A DNA stretch of 64,000 bases from Biomphalaria glabrata (GCF_947242115.1 NC_074711.1:4112501-4176500); one strand, 5' to 3'. Shown: positions 50,869 to 62,329, counted from the first letter of the stretch. Numbers and translations are program-made. Notes: generated by a model not told the origin, from the letters alone.

Positions 50869-53800
50869 TTATATGTTGACTCCAAATATGACACTACAAC
50901 AATGAGAATCCACAAGGAAGCTATTAGGCTTATGTGAGACACTGAAGAAGCACAAATAAACGGAGATGCCCACAGCTAGTGGCTGGCCTTCTCGGCTGGA
51001 AACTTTGCTTTGGGCCTTCCCTCTGCTAGGTGGAAATCCCTGACATTCTCTTTGTGTGGAAGCCATTTTTATTTTATGGGTGGCAACTTGTCCATTTCTT
51101 TTAAAAACTTCATTAGGATCTGAGAGCCTTCTGGTGACCAGGGGAGATTTTCTGATGAGCATGGGTGACCTCTGACTCTTTGGTGACCGCTGGGCTTTCT
51201 TTGTGCCAGTCTTAGACTTGATCTTAGTGCCGTCACCTGTCAGTTTAGTGCTGGAGGGCGCTGGTGAGATGGCCATGTCATCAACATATTCATTGTTGGC
51301 TAGTTGGCTCCAATTTCTACGGTTAGCCAAAAGACCCTCATGCAATGGCCGTAGACTTGGGAACATTTTAGCAAATGCCTTGATTGTAAGGAAAAGTTTA
51401 TAAAAGAATACATTTTAATAATTTCTTAATAAGAAAGAATCCAGAAAAATGTTATTGGTTATCTTATATAGTAAAATATTTAATTTCACATTTTCGGTTT
51501 AAATAGCTGACAAAAAAAAAAGGAATATCAAAGGTTTAAAAATTATCGTTTTTTTTAATAACTAGCTTACATTGGGCTACTTCTTATGTCTACCTTATAT
51601 TGGCCTACTTCTAATGTCTACCTCACATTGGTCTACTTCTAATGTCCACCTTATGTTGGGCTACTTCTTATGTCTACCTCATATTGGCCTACTTCTAATG
51701 TCTACCTCACATTGGCCTACTTCTAATGTCTACCTTTTGTCGACCTACTTCTAATGTCTACCTTATATTGGTCTACTTCTAATGTCTACCTCATATTGGT
51801 CTACTTCTAATGTCCACCTTATACTGGTCTACTTCTAATGTCTACATCATATTGGTCTACTTCTAATGTCTACCTCATATTGGCCTACTTCTAATGTGTA
51901 CATCATATTGGCCTACTTGTAATGTCTACCTCATATTGGCCTACTTCTAATGTGTACATTATATGCTTCCAATATTTACCTCTTATATGTGGTGGTCAAT
52001 TGTAGTCAAACAGAATTTCCATTTTATTGGACCAATACAAATTATCTTATCTTACCTAGATCTATATACTTCCAATGTCAGTGTCATATACTTCTAATGT
52101 CTACTTTCATCTTATACTTCTATTATCTACTTCCATCTTATACTTCTAATGTCTACTTCCATCTTATATTTCTAATGTCTACTTCCATCTTATATTTCTA
52201 ATGTCTACTTGGTACTTCTATTATATACTTCTAATGTCTACCTTGTATACTTCTAATATCTAGCCTACCTCATATACTGGAGCACATATGAAGTCAATGA
52301 AATCCACTTGCATTTTAGGCAGCTCATCTTTTTTCTCTCTGTCCATCATAGGCTGAACAAAATTCATTATTTTATTAATTAAAATTATTTCTGTAACTAG
52401 AAGGTAAGAAGCAATTTAAAAATGCAACAGAGTTATCTAAAAAATCTAACAGAGTTATCCTCTGTTGTAAATATGCAAACATTAGTTTTAGAGAGTCCAC
52501 ATTTTGTATTAATGTATGTGGCCCTTGCTTAATTTAATTGCATAGCCGAGCAAGCTCTGATTAACCCATTTATACTTGTAATAATTATCTTCTTAGTAAT
52601 ATAATAGGTAATTATTTCCATTACTAGAAGATAAGAAGCAATTTAAAAATGTAAAATGTCTACATGTAGTAATTATCTTCTTAGTAATTTTGTAGGTAAG
52701 CTAAGATTTAAGCTATTAATTGTAAATCATTTCTTACTAATTGTGGTTTAGGGTTCTCAAGTGTGAAGCAATTGAGACACGTATGTAACTATTCATTAAA
52801 AATTTGTCACTCTTACTTACTTAAGCTAGTAATCCAAAGTGTTAGGTCTACTGTTAGGTCTACTGTTAGGTCTAAATGTTGTCAATACTACTTACTATCG
52901 GCTTTTCTCCTAGTTGAGTTTTTTCAATGTCCCCTTGTTCAAAGAATTCTGCCGTCACAAGCTGGGCTATCTCTTTTTGAATTTTCCATGGCTTGGTAAT
53001 GGCTGCTACATCACAGGCAGTCATCATCATAGCCCTATGGTCAAACATTTTTTTTTTTCAAAATTGAACATACCATTTAGTGATTTTATTGTTGGAGAGC
53101 ACATAGTAAACCTATTTTTTTTGTTACTTTTCTATTCTTAGTTTTGTTATGTTTGAGCTTATACTGATGTGCATGTATGTTTTTATATAACCATTTATGT
53201 GACCTTCTATTTAAACAGTAATGTTTGCTTGTTTGTTTTACATGATTTGGATGTTCCATCAGAGTTGAAGATAATTCTTCCTAGTCCAAACCTCCCACAA
53301 AATGACGGGGAATGGCAGTGGGCAGGGTATGAACCCAGGGCCACTGAGACGACTGAACAAAAGTCCATATCCTTTTATAAAATATCAAAAAATGTGTATG
53401 ACAACTAAAATATATAAATAGCTAATCAGTTTCATAGGTCACAGCTGAGAAATGCATAAAGGTAAATATGGAGACTATTAGAGGGATACGTTTGATGAAC
53501 ACAAATCAGCCATCTAATAATAGCAATGACTCAGTACAAGAATAGCCATCTACTGTCACACATACACACAGAATTACATTAGAAACTTACTTTAATAAAT
53601 CTTTTTTGTTTTCTTCTAGAAATTCTCTTTCCCCATTTTCCACTAATGATTTGAAATCGCCACGCTTCCTGTCAATAGTTATGAGCGCACATTTAGAGAT
53701 AAAATATTTATATTTATATATTTCTTTCTAACTAGGAAATATAATATAAGTCAAAAAGTGAATTCAGAGATTAAAGAAGAGTACATTATTTCAACTGAGA

Positions 53801-56800
53801 CCTAAATATTTTGTCACATGAAACACATAAACATTGTCTGCAAAAGATTAATTTAAGTTCTCTTTCTCAAGGTCTTCACCTGTCTTCAGTAGTAGCTTTT
53901 CTTTTGGTTTCAAGTGTACTTACTTATACTAACCATCACCTTTGTAAGATTTGTCCAGGTGCCAATTTTGGAAGTCACTTGCGGTCAGCTGTAGACTTCT
54001 ATGCCATTGGTACCTAAGCTGGTCTTTAAGGTGTTTCCAAAGTGCACCTCCGTTAAGTCATCATCAATCTTTAAGATTGACATTGGCATAAGGATTTCCC
54101 CAATATGTGATAGGTGCCATGTCATACACATCTGCCAAACCATAGACAGAGCTTCTACACTGTCCTTGCCAGTTTTGACTAAAACATCACTAGTTGTAGT
54201 GTTTACCTTGCCATATTATATGACATTGTCCATCTTGAAATACTTACACTTTAATGGAAGGGTCTGAGAAATTTTGTTGCTTATTGTATAGCATCCAGAG
54301 CTCAGCTGTATAGAGTAGGGTTAAGAGAACTATTGCTTGGTATAGTGGCGTAACTAGGGTGTAGGGAAGGAGGGGAGAATTTGAAAATCTTGAGGATGGC
54401 ACCCAAATGAGTGTGTTTTACATTGAAAATTTATGCAAAGTACAGGGGACCCCAAAGAGTTCAAGCCCCCCGGGCCCCTAAATGATGGAAAATTCCTCTT
54501 GCTTGCTAGACTTGGTAGGTTATACAGATGTAATTCTTTTGACAGTGATGCTTACCTCCCAGTCGTGCAAAATGGTCTAGCACATTGAAAGAATGGCCAG
54601 TCTTAATGATTTAAGCTTTCTTATCCTGTTAATATATCCTTTTAAAATATATATTCTATGTATAGAACTTACTTAAAATAAAGTGCCAGGTCTGTGGACA
54701 AGATGGCATGTTCTAAAATTTTAATGGCACGTCGGTACTCTTCAGGTGGAAAAGATTGAAATATGTTGTTTCCCTGTAGGATGTATAAAAAAAACAGAAC
54801 TAAAGCAAGTGCAGGAATGCCTTAGTAAGGGTAACAGAGGCTTATCACAAAAATATGACCTAGTAAAGCTTTCCTTTTAGAACTTGCGATCTCTAGGGCA
54901 GATGATGTTTAAGCCATCTGTTTCTTCAGCCACAAGCTAACAAGCAAGGTGTCATGTGGCCAGCACAACGACCTTTACTTTCCCCAACTATAGTCAGGTA
55001 CTCATTAGAGCTAGGTGGACTCATCGGCGTCCTAAAAATTTAAGTCTTCAATGAGATTCGAACCCAGGACCCCAGGTTTGGAAGCCAAGTGCTTAAACAC
55101 TCAAACACTGTGCTCGCCAATAAACAAGACATCATTTAAATAAGCACAATTGAAACATATCTGTAGCATTGAACTATCCCAGGGTCATCCCCATTGATAA
55201 GTAGATGTATTAGTAGCACTATCCCAGGATCATCCCCATTGATAAGTAGATGTATTAGTAGCACTATCCCAGGATCATCCCCATTGATAAGTAGATGTAT
55301 TAGTAGCACTATCCCAGGATCATCCCCATTGATAAGTAGATGTATTAGTAGCACTATCCCAGGATCATCCCCATTGATAAGTAGATGTATTAGTAGCACT
55401 ATCCCAGGATCATCCCCATTGATAAGTAGATGTATTAGTAGCACAATCCCAGGATCATCCCCATTGATAAGTAGATGTATTAGTAGCACTATCCCAGGAT
55501 CATCCCCATTGATAAGTAGATGTATTAGTAGCACTATCCCAGGGTCATCCCCATTGATAAGTAGATGTATTAGTAGCACTACCCCAGGGTCATCCCCATT
55601 GATAAGTAGATGTATTAGTAGCACTACCCCAGGGTCATCCCCATTGATAAGTAGATGTATTAGTAGCACTACCCCAGGGTCATCCCCATTGATAAAAAGC
55701 TGTATTAGTAGCACTATCCCAGGATCATCCCCATTGATAAGTAGATGTATTAGTAGCACTATCCCAGGGTCATCCCCATTGATAAGTAGATGTATTAGTA
55801 GCACTATCCCAGGGTCATCCCCATTGATAAGTAGATGTATTAGTAGCACTATCCCAGGGTCATCCCCATTGATAAGTAGATGTATTAGTAGCACTATCCC
55901 AGGGTCATCCCCATTGATAAGTAGATGTATTAGTAGCACTACCCCAGGATCATCCCCATTGATAAGTAGATGTATTAGTAGCACTATCCCAGGATCATCC
56001 CCATTGATAAGTAGATGTATTAGTAGCACTATCCCAGGGTCATCCCCATTGATAAGTAGATGTATTAGTAGCACTATCCCAGGGTCATCCCCATTGATAA
56101 GTAGATGTATTAGTAGCACTATCCCAGGGTCATCCCCATTGATAAGTAGCTGTATTAGTAGCACTATCCCAGGGTCATCCCCATTGATAAGTAGATGTAT
56201 TAGTAGCACTATCCCAGGATCATCCCCATTGATAAGTAGATGTATTAGTAGCACTATCCCAGGGTCATCCCCATTGATAAGTAGCTGTATTAGTAGCACT
56301 ATCCCAGGGTCATCCCCATTGATAAGTAGATGTATTAGTAGCACTATCCCAGGATCATCCCCATTGATAAGTAGATGTATTAGTAGCACTATCCCAGGGT
56401 CATCCCCATTGATAAGTAGCTGTATTAGTAGCACTATCCCAGGATCATCCCCATTGATAAGTAGCTGTATTAGTAGCACTATCCCAGGATCATCCCCATT
56501 GATAAGTAGATGTATTAGTAGCACTACCCCAGGATCATCCCCATTGATAAGTAGATGTATTAGTAGCACTATCCCAGGATCATCCCCATTGATAAGTAGA
56601 TGTATTAGTAGCACTACCCCAGGATCATCCCCATTGATAAGTAGATGTATTAGTAGCACTACCCCAGGATCATCCCCATTGATAAGTAGATGTATTAGTA
56701 GCACTATCCCAGGATCATCCCCATTGATAAGTAGATGTATTAGTAGCACTATCCCAGGATCATCCCCATTGATAAGTAGATGTATTAGTAGCACTATCCC

Positions 56801-59800
56801 AGGGTCATCCCCATTGATAAGTAGATGTATTAGTAGCACTATCCCAGGGTCATCCCCATTGATAAGTAGATGTATTAGTAGCACTATCCCAGGGTCATCC
56901 CCATTGATAAGTAGATGTATTAGTAGCACTATCCCAGGATCATCCCCATTGATAAGTAGATGTATTAGTAGCACTATCCATGCAGTGTTCTGAATTCACT
57001 GCAACTTAGCCATAGTGATTTGCAATAGTAAAGTATATGTATTAGGTATCATTTATATACGACATTTTGTAGTCCAAAGATTAAGAAGGAGTGCATAATT
57101 TCACATCAAGTTTCACGCCAAGTCATATATGTGTTAATAAAAAGTATCACTACACTTTACTACCTCTATCAAATAAATATTTGTCCAGTATGTATGATTA
57201 AAACCTAGAACAAAGATCTAGAATAGATTCTAGATTTGGATGAAGATTCAGGCAGAATGTTTAAAGACCTATTAGAGATCTATTAGAGACCTATTAGAGA
57301 ACTGTAATACATAGTACTTTTGAAAGTTAGGTAAGGGCCTGTCTACCTTAGAGATTGGGGTTTTAACTCTCAAGGGTCACACATTTATACCCTGCCCGCT
57401 GCTATCCCTCGTTGTCCTGCAGGAGGTTTGGACTCATCATCAGTTAGCATAACCAAATCCCTCCCTTTTCCTGGTCAGCAGCTGTTCTTTGCATCTTATC
57501 TTCTTATCTTATATATTACAGACGTTACTTTAAATAAGAAGTAAGATATCAAGAGAGAGCCCAGTCCATTATCCAACAATCATTTCTTTTGACGACCCTG
57601 TCTTCATGCTCCCTCCTCTGCACCTTGAAGAATAACTTTAGACAGTAAATTTGGGAAAGGATGTTTATGATCTTTAACTCTGAAGGAACATTGGAAACAT
57701 GTAAAATATTTTACAAACAAACGTTTCCATAAAGATTAGGCCTTTAACTTTTGCTTGTAAATTGGGCCTTTAACTTTTGCATGTACATTGGGCCTTTAAC
57801 TTTTGCATGTAAATTGGGCCTTTAACTTTTGCATGTACATTGGGCCTTTAACTTTTGCATGCAGATTGGGTCTTTAACTTTCACATGTAGGCCTACATTG
57901 GGCCTTTAACTTTTGCATGTACATTGGGCCTTTAACTTTTGCATGTACATTGGGCCTTTAACTTTCGCATGTAGATTGAGCCTTTAACTTTTGCATGTAA
58001 ATTGGGCCTTTAACTTTCGCATGTAGATTGAGCCTTTAACTTTTGCATGTACATTGGGCCTTTAACTTTAACAAGTAGGTAGGCGCTTCATTGTGCTGTT
58101 CAAAACAGTTCACTGTAACCAACTCACCTCGCTATTGATGATCATAATGCAATGGTCAAAATGATGATGTTCCAACACAGAGGTACTGTACAACATAGCC
58201 AATGGGGAAGCCACTCTGTCAGAGAAATATCAAGTTATTGCATTATTTTGCATTGTGCAACTAAAAAATATTAAATAATATAATAAAATATAATATTAAA
58301 AAATATTAAAACAATTAGATAATGTATTTCTTTGTTTCGCATAAACGTGAGAAGACATTACTAAAGAATGATACCATTAGGCTATAACTAGGCAAACAAT
58401 GCAAACAAATTCAAGAGTACACATAACAAACAGTTTTTAAACTTCAGACCCTCTAAAACGCCAAAAAGTAACTATTTTAGTGTTTAAATAGTGTTACATA
58501 AAGCAAGACTAATTTATTACTAGTAGTCACAATTTTGTTGTTCATCACCTTTGCATATGTATAAACAGTTTGAGGTTTCACACGTGGTACATCTTGCCTA
58601 TATAAAATATGCTTCCCAAATATTAATGACAATAAAATGGTGTTGGAAATTTACATAAAACTGTACAAGAACATTGAAACAATTTTTGTGGATTAAAAAT
58701 TGACATAGCTTAAAAAGGCTTTTCTCTTCGAGTCTGTAGATTAATGAGGAGCTCACTATATTTAACGTGGCTACACAGTTCCAGCTGCGACCTTCATATT
58801 TTGTCATTGAAGTATGAAACATTTCCAAATGATGTACTAAGATAGCTGTACGTCAGTGTTTACCTAACTGTGAGTCCTGAATAAGTGTTCCATGACAACA
58901 GGAATAATTAACCAGTAGGCCACCACGTGAATTAACCTCTCTAAAAAAATAAGCAAAGTGTTCCGCTATATAGGGCCTAATCAGAATGTTCGAAGTGTTC
59001 CGTTAAGGAAACAGTTTGAGAAACAGCGCACTATGTTATACAGTCAGTTAAATTTTAAAAAATAAAACACAATTTACAAGTTTTACCAGTAAAAACTATA
59101 TCTAGACTCGATTCTAAATCTATAGGCCTATACGTTGTGAATGGATGGGTAGACTCTAATTATAAAGTACATGTATCAACTGTTCCACGCCAATAGAAAC
59201 TGTATATATAGGCAAAGAGCAAAACGATTTCAAGGAAAACCAAGAAAATAATATACAAAACTATAATAAGACCAGCAGCAATGTATGGAAGTGAGACCTG
59301 GACACTGACAAAGACATCTGAAAATTTACTTAACACTTGGGAAAGAAAAATTCTTAGGAAAATCTATGGTGCCATACAGGATGAAACAGGGTGGAGGACA
59401 CGCACTAACCATGAGTTATATCAATTATATGAAGACCCACCAATAGTGAACGAAATAAAAAAGAACAGACTACGTTGGGCAGGTCACCTTGAAAGAATGT
59501 CAGACAACAGAGGGGCGAAAATCGTATACAGGCAAAAACCAAAAGGCAGGCGACCCAAAGGCAGACCCCGAATGCGATGGATAGATGACGTGGAAGCAGA
59601 TCTGAAGCAGCTTGGGGTTAGGGCGTGGAGACGAAAGGCCCAGGAGAGATCTGAATGGAAGGATGTGTTAAAGCAGGCCAGAGCCCTCCATGGGCTGTAG
59701 TGGATGGATAGGCAATAGTATTCATAATTAATACTTACTTGACTTGAAAAGCATTGTTAGTTCCCCTGTGGTCAAGGTCATGGCACAGACAGGCCGCCAT

Positions 59801-59844
59801 TAAAGCGAAGACCTCTACAGCATCAAACTTTGGACGAAGATCCC
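50869..59844 (-). CDS. cGMP-type 3',5'-cyclic nucleotide phosphodiesterase (PDE5/6/11 clade), 3' part
   Basis: Hydrolyses cyclic nucleotides, cGMP by clade. Seven exons on minus: 59844-59739, 58215-58128, 54773-54673, 53668-53591, 53034-52896, 52352-52269 and 51378-50869, all GT-AG and in phase. Exon 1 found: [20 protein letters not shown] then [10 protein letters not shown], containing the class I PDE metal-binding signature HDLDH. Then [80 protein letters not shown] and [35 protein letters not shown] is the conserved helix closing the pocket, followed by [18 protein letters not shown]. The C-terminus is Ser/Lys/Arg-rich ([19 protein letters not shown]). The GAF domains and the first third of the catalytic domain (WRHAFN region) are absent from 59845-64000 and presumably lie outside. 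The last exon can either read to the stop at 50869 or splice at 50974 to the CaaX exon at 47558. The clade is inferred from the C-terminal helices; insect Pde6 is the closest pattern I recall. Confidence 0.93.
51563..51965. repeat. 28-bp minisatellite, about 14 copies
   Basis: Unit TATTGGCCTACTTCTAATGT, CTACCTCA with many point variants. In the last PDE intron. Confidence 0.95.
52060..52262. repeat. 24-bp minisatellite, related to the 28-bp one
   Basis: Unit ATCTTATACTTCTAATGTCT, ACTTCC, several copies then decay. It shares the TACTTCTAATGTCTAC core with the 28-bp array and ends next to the donor of the PDE exon at 52269. Confidence 0.85.
53233..53360 (-). mobile_element. SINE B copy in a PDE intron
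   Basis: On plus: TTTGGATGTTCCATCAGAGT, TGAAGATAATTCTTCCTAGT, CCAAACCTCCCAC, GGGCAGGGTATGAACCCAGG. Confidence 0.8.
53700..54285. other. PDE intron, unassigned
   Basis: Open frames at 53811-54267 lack domain features; the block may be an old LINE on the minus strand (see 54286-54342). Confidence 0.4.
54286..54342 (-). mobile_element. LINE fragment, very short
   Basis: Minus strand [20 protein letters not shown] resembles the LxxxVLxxLLYGxExWxLY motif before the C-terminus of non-LTR ORF2. Confidence 0.5.
54343..54502. mobile_element. hAT-like MITE, right end lost
   Basis: Left end TAGTGGCGTAACTAGGG and body CACCCAAATGAGTGTGTTTT, GGGGACCCCAAAGAG, CCCCCCGGGCCCCTAAATGA as in 17940-18131. Confidence 0.75.
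54883..55118 (-). mobile_element. SINE A copy in a PDE intron
   Basis: On minus: head with GGAAGC and GGGTTCGAATCTCATTGAAG reversed, CCACCTAGCTCTAATGAGTA, then GTCGTTGTGCTGGCCACATG. Lies 56 bp from the 45-bp array. Confidence 0.8.
55174..56980. repeat. 45-bp minisatellite, about 40 copies, open on both strands
   Basis: Unit of 45 bp: CATCCCCATTGATAAGTAGA, TGTATTAGTAGCACTATCCC, AGGGT. Variation is limited to a few sites (AGGATC/AGGGTC, CTATCC/CTACCC, GTAGA/GTAGC). Since 45 is 15 codons and the unit has a stop-free frame on each strand, it yields a 599-codon frame on plus ([15 protein letters not shown] repeated) and 612 codons on minus ([15 protein letters not shown] repeated). It lies inside the PDE intron between the exons at 58128 and 54773. 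I treat it as non-coding because flanking sequence carries no gene signals. Confidence 0.95.
56981..57356. other. PDE intron, nothing recognised
   Basis: AT-rich; a short CCTATTAGAGA triplication near 57267-57300. Confidence 0.5.
57357..57725 (+). mobile_element. SINE B copy split by about 230 bp of other sequence
   Basis: Head part 57357-57435 (GGGTCACACATTTATACCCT, TCGTTGTCCTGCAGGAGGTT, TGGACT) and tail part 57668-57725 (TTTAACTCTGAAGGAACATT, GTAAAATATTTTACAAAC). The sequence between contains a family B LINE tail on minus (57493-57540). Confidence 0.7.
57735..58075. repeat. 26-bp minisatellite, about 13 copies
   Basis: Unit GGGCCTTTAACTTTTGCATG, TACATT with AAATT/AGATT variants. It ends 53 bp from the PDE exon at 58128. 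Confidence 0.95.
58705..58800. repeat. dispersed repeat shared with 8860-8960
   Basis: CTCTTCGAGTCTGTAGATTA, ATGAGGAGCTCAC, GTGGCTACACAGTTCCAGCT. Confidence 0.5.
58852..59027. mobile_element. hAT-type MITE, second copy
   Basis: CAGTGTTTACCTAACTG left, GTTTGAGAAACAGCG right; core AGGCCACCACGTGAATTAAC, CTCTCTAAAAAAATAAGCAA, AGTGTTCCG as in 30815-30997. Confidence 0.75.
59215..59720 (+). mobile_element. LINE ORF2 C-terminus, family H, long intact frame
   Basis: A 139-codon frame (59281-59700): [108 protein letters not shown] and a stop after KQARALHGL. The classic C-terminus of widespread invertebrate non-LTR elements. 5'-truncated; it ends within 20 bp of a PDE exon at 59739. Confidence 0.9.
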
Positions 59845-59989
59845 CTGTCTGTCAAGTCAAAGGGAAACAACCTTAGTGTACAGAGGTTTAGGTAGGAAGA
59901 ACAAGTTATTTCCCCTTACAAAATAAGTATTTTCGGTAAGGATTAAGGTAGGCGTTAAGTTATCAAAATTAAATGTTGTTTTGTTTGTT

Positions 59990-60128
59990 TTCCATTTTTC
60001 AGATGTTCCTTCAGACTTGAAGATAATTTACTTCCTAGTCCAAACCTCCCGCAGGACGACGGGTGAATCGGGACCATCGATAGGTCCGAACGACAGTCCA
60101 GCGCGCAAACCGCACGACCAGGCAGCCA
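59990..60128 (-). mobile_element. SINE B copy
   Basis: On plus: TTTTTCAGATGTTCCTTCAG, ACTTGAAGATAATTTACTTC, CAAACCTCCCGCAGGACGAC, then GTCCGAACGACAGTCCAGCG and ACCGCACGACCAGGCAGCC. The B-box region is deleted. Confidence 0.85.
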
Positions 60129-60377
60129 TCCTGGCCATCCGCCAGAAGTATGCTTTCCCCAGTCAACTGGGTACGTGCGGGTTCCTCTGCATGTCCCACG
60201 CATGTCAAAAAGATTCCAATCGTAAACAAGATGATCGTAACAACATAAAAAAAGCGTGAAGGTGAATCCCCCCCCACCCCCCACTTCTGCTGACTCTCAG
60301 GACTGAAGTTTAGTTTTGTTTTCTCTCCCACTGGATGGCGGGCCCAATGTCCTACACACAGAAGGGAGATAACTCTT

Positions 60378-60570
60378 AAAATGCTCCTTCTTCCCTAGCA
60401 CCATAAGAGAATGGAATAGGTTGCCTGAATCAGCCAGGAAAGCCAACGACTTAACAGAGTTTAAGTCAATTAACACGCATGACTAGATTGACACATGAAA
60501 TGCGTGGGACGTGATTATCTTCTCTTTTGAAGTAACGTCTATAATATATAAGATAAGATACATGACTTTA
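60378..60570 (+). mobile_element. LINE 3' end, family B
   Basis: Encodes REWNRLPESARKANDLTEFK and SINTHD then a stop, followed by CGTGATTATCTTCTCTTTTG, AAGTAACGTCTATAATATAT, AAGATAAGATA. The clearest copy of this family's 3' end in the window. Confidence 0.85.
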
Positions 60571-60819
60571 ACTTGCGCTAGAATACTACCGGTCCCTCTA
60601 ATTGCGTGTCATATTATATCCATTCTTACATAATATGTAAATTTTGATCTGAAACTAACAAATGCTTGCGAGAGTTCATGTGAAGTAATTTTTCTCAAGG
60701 CTGACAGCAGAAATGTTTTAAAAAAAAACTTTTTTTCTTCTGATATTTAAGTTTTACGTTTTGGCTGAGACTATTCCCTGGAGTCTAAGACCAATCAACA
60801 TCCTATGAGTATCCATGTG

Positions 60820-60925
60820 TTAATATAGTCATGTATGTTTCCAATGCGCTGAAAGTCTTCTAAGTTTTTGGTTTTACTGGCTGATTCAGGCAACCCGTCC
60901 CATGCTTTAGGGGAAGTAAAATATT
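60820..60925 (-). mobile_element. LINE fragment, family B
   Basis: On plus: AATATAGTCATGTATG, GTTTTACTGGCTGATTCAGG, CAACCCGTCCCATGCTTTAG; the reverse of WDGLPESASKT coding. Confidence 0.7.
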
Positions 60926-61449
60926 TCAGACGCTCGATTCAAAAACTGAAGATTAATATCGTATTGCTAAGCTGAAGAGTCACTGGCATTTTGGAAGTTT
61001 GAACTCTCTGAAATCAGCTAGACAGCTTCATAAAATAGTTAAACATGTCACTACCAGCGGTAGAGCGTCTTGCGAGCAGAAGTAAGATTTAATTTGCATT
61101 ACTTCCCCTGGACTTCGAAGCGTGCCATGTTTCCGAGTGAAACAGACCATGACTATGTCAGCATGACCAAATAATTAGCTGATGTGAATACCAAAAGTTG
61201 TAGTTTATTGATGGTCTTTGCTCAATTCATAGCGGATTAATATTAATATCAGATGCTCATGTCTATTGTTCCAGAGTCTACTCGGAGCTCACTAGGTGAT
61301 TAAAATAAGCGAAGAAAAGTAATGGCAGTTCATTATGTCGAAACCCGAACATTTTAATATTACAAAGATTCTCCGTTTCAGTGCAAAAGGGCCAGGGCGG
61401 CAAGTTGTCTCCATAGAGATCGGTCGTCAGCGATGTTTAGAGCCTCTTG
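60926..61449. other. intergenic or PDE intron, nothing recognised
   Basis: No PDE exon found on the minus strand here, including a search by eye for the WRHAFN motif. Confidence 0.5.
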
Positions 61450-61645
61450 TAAAATGTTTTTTGTTTGTAAAATGTTTTACATGTTTCGGATGTTCCTTCA
61501 GAGTTGAAGATAGTTTACTTCCTAGTCCAAACCTCCCGCAGGACGACGGGGGATGGGAGCGGGCAGGGTTTGAACCCTCGACCGTCGATAAATCCGAACG
61601 ACAGTCCAGCGCGCAAACCGCACGACCGGGCAGCCAAACCGGTGT
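61450..61645 (-). mobile_element. SINE B copy, near full length
   Basis: On plus: TAAAATGTTTTACATGTTTC, GGATGTTCCTTCAGAGTTGA, CCAAACCTCCCGCAGGACGA, GGGCAGGGTTTGAACCCTCG (B box reversed), CGAACGACAGTCCAGCGCGC, AAACCGCACGACCGGGCAGC. Confidence 0.9.
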
Positions 61646-62028
61646 CCACTGATTTTAGGTTTTCCGTGACGGTACGACGCCATTATATGACCCGATTTCA
61701 CTCTTCCCGTCTCGGCCTCCATGTTATTGCTGTTGTTAAGACATTTAGTATAAAGACGCGTCATAGTTGACGCACTTTGAACGTGACATTTAGTGACGTC
61801 ACAGATTAGTGGGTTCTAGTTTATTGATGTTATTATTAGTCAGTTGGGAGTAAGAACCTCAAGGCGGCAACATCGCATTACGGACAGAGACTCGACTGTG
61901 AACTTTCTGCATTAAACTTTATTCAAGTATCTAATTAGTCTTTCAACCTTGTTAATGTGTAGGTCTTGTCCATAAATAGTTTAAACGTTCCTAATACACC
62001 TGTAGAAGAAACTCAGACATCGCAGGAG

Positions 62029-62240
62029 CAGGGCTTTTTTTTTTTTTTTGTTGTTGTCGCACTGGTACGGCGTACCGGCACCTTTTTGAATTCGGGGAAA
62101 AAAATTATTTCTTTTCTTGTATTCTAACGTATATTATTAATTTATTAGTAGTTAATAGTTAGGCAATCAATCACTTAGTACCGGAACCTAATCAATGAGT
62201 ACCGGCACCTATTTATTTTTTTTTTACAAAAAAAGCACTG
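62029..62240. mobile_element. hAT-type MITE with T-run ends
   Basis: Left CAGGGCTTTTTTTTTT, right AAAAAAAGCACTG (inverted CAGTGCTTTTTTT). Flanks CGCAGGAG and CTCAGGAG form an 8-bp duplication (6 of 8). Inside are three GGTACCGG-like words (GGTACGGCGTACCGGCACC, GTACCGGAACC, GTACCGGCACC), the first partly palindromic. Confidence 0.8.
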
Positions 62241-62329
62241 CTCAGGAGTAATCTGTCGTAGCAAGACATCATTGAACAACTACAAGATCAAGGTCTATCA
62301 CACTGTGCATGTTCCAACTGTGTCTTTTG

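Noticed and set aside
53811-54267. Two plus-strand frames as small genes
   Set aside because: No start context or domain; they lie in a PDE intron next to LINE and MITE remnants.
55136-56993. Two 600-codon open frames on opposite strands as protein-coding genes
   Set aside because: Both are produced by the same 45-bp repeat whose length is 15 codons; no start context, splice sites or unique domain, and the array lies in a PDE intron.
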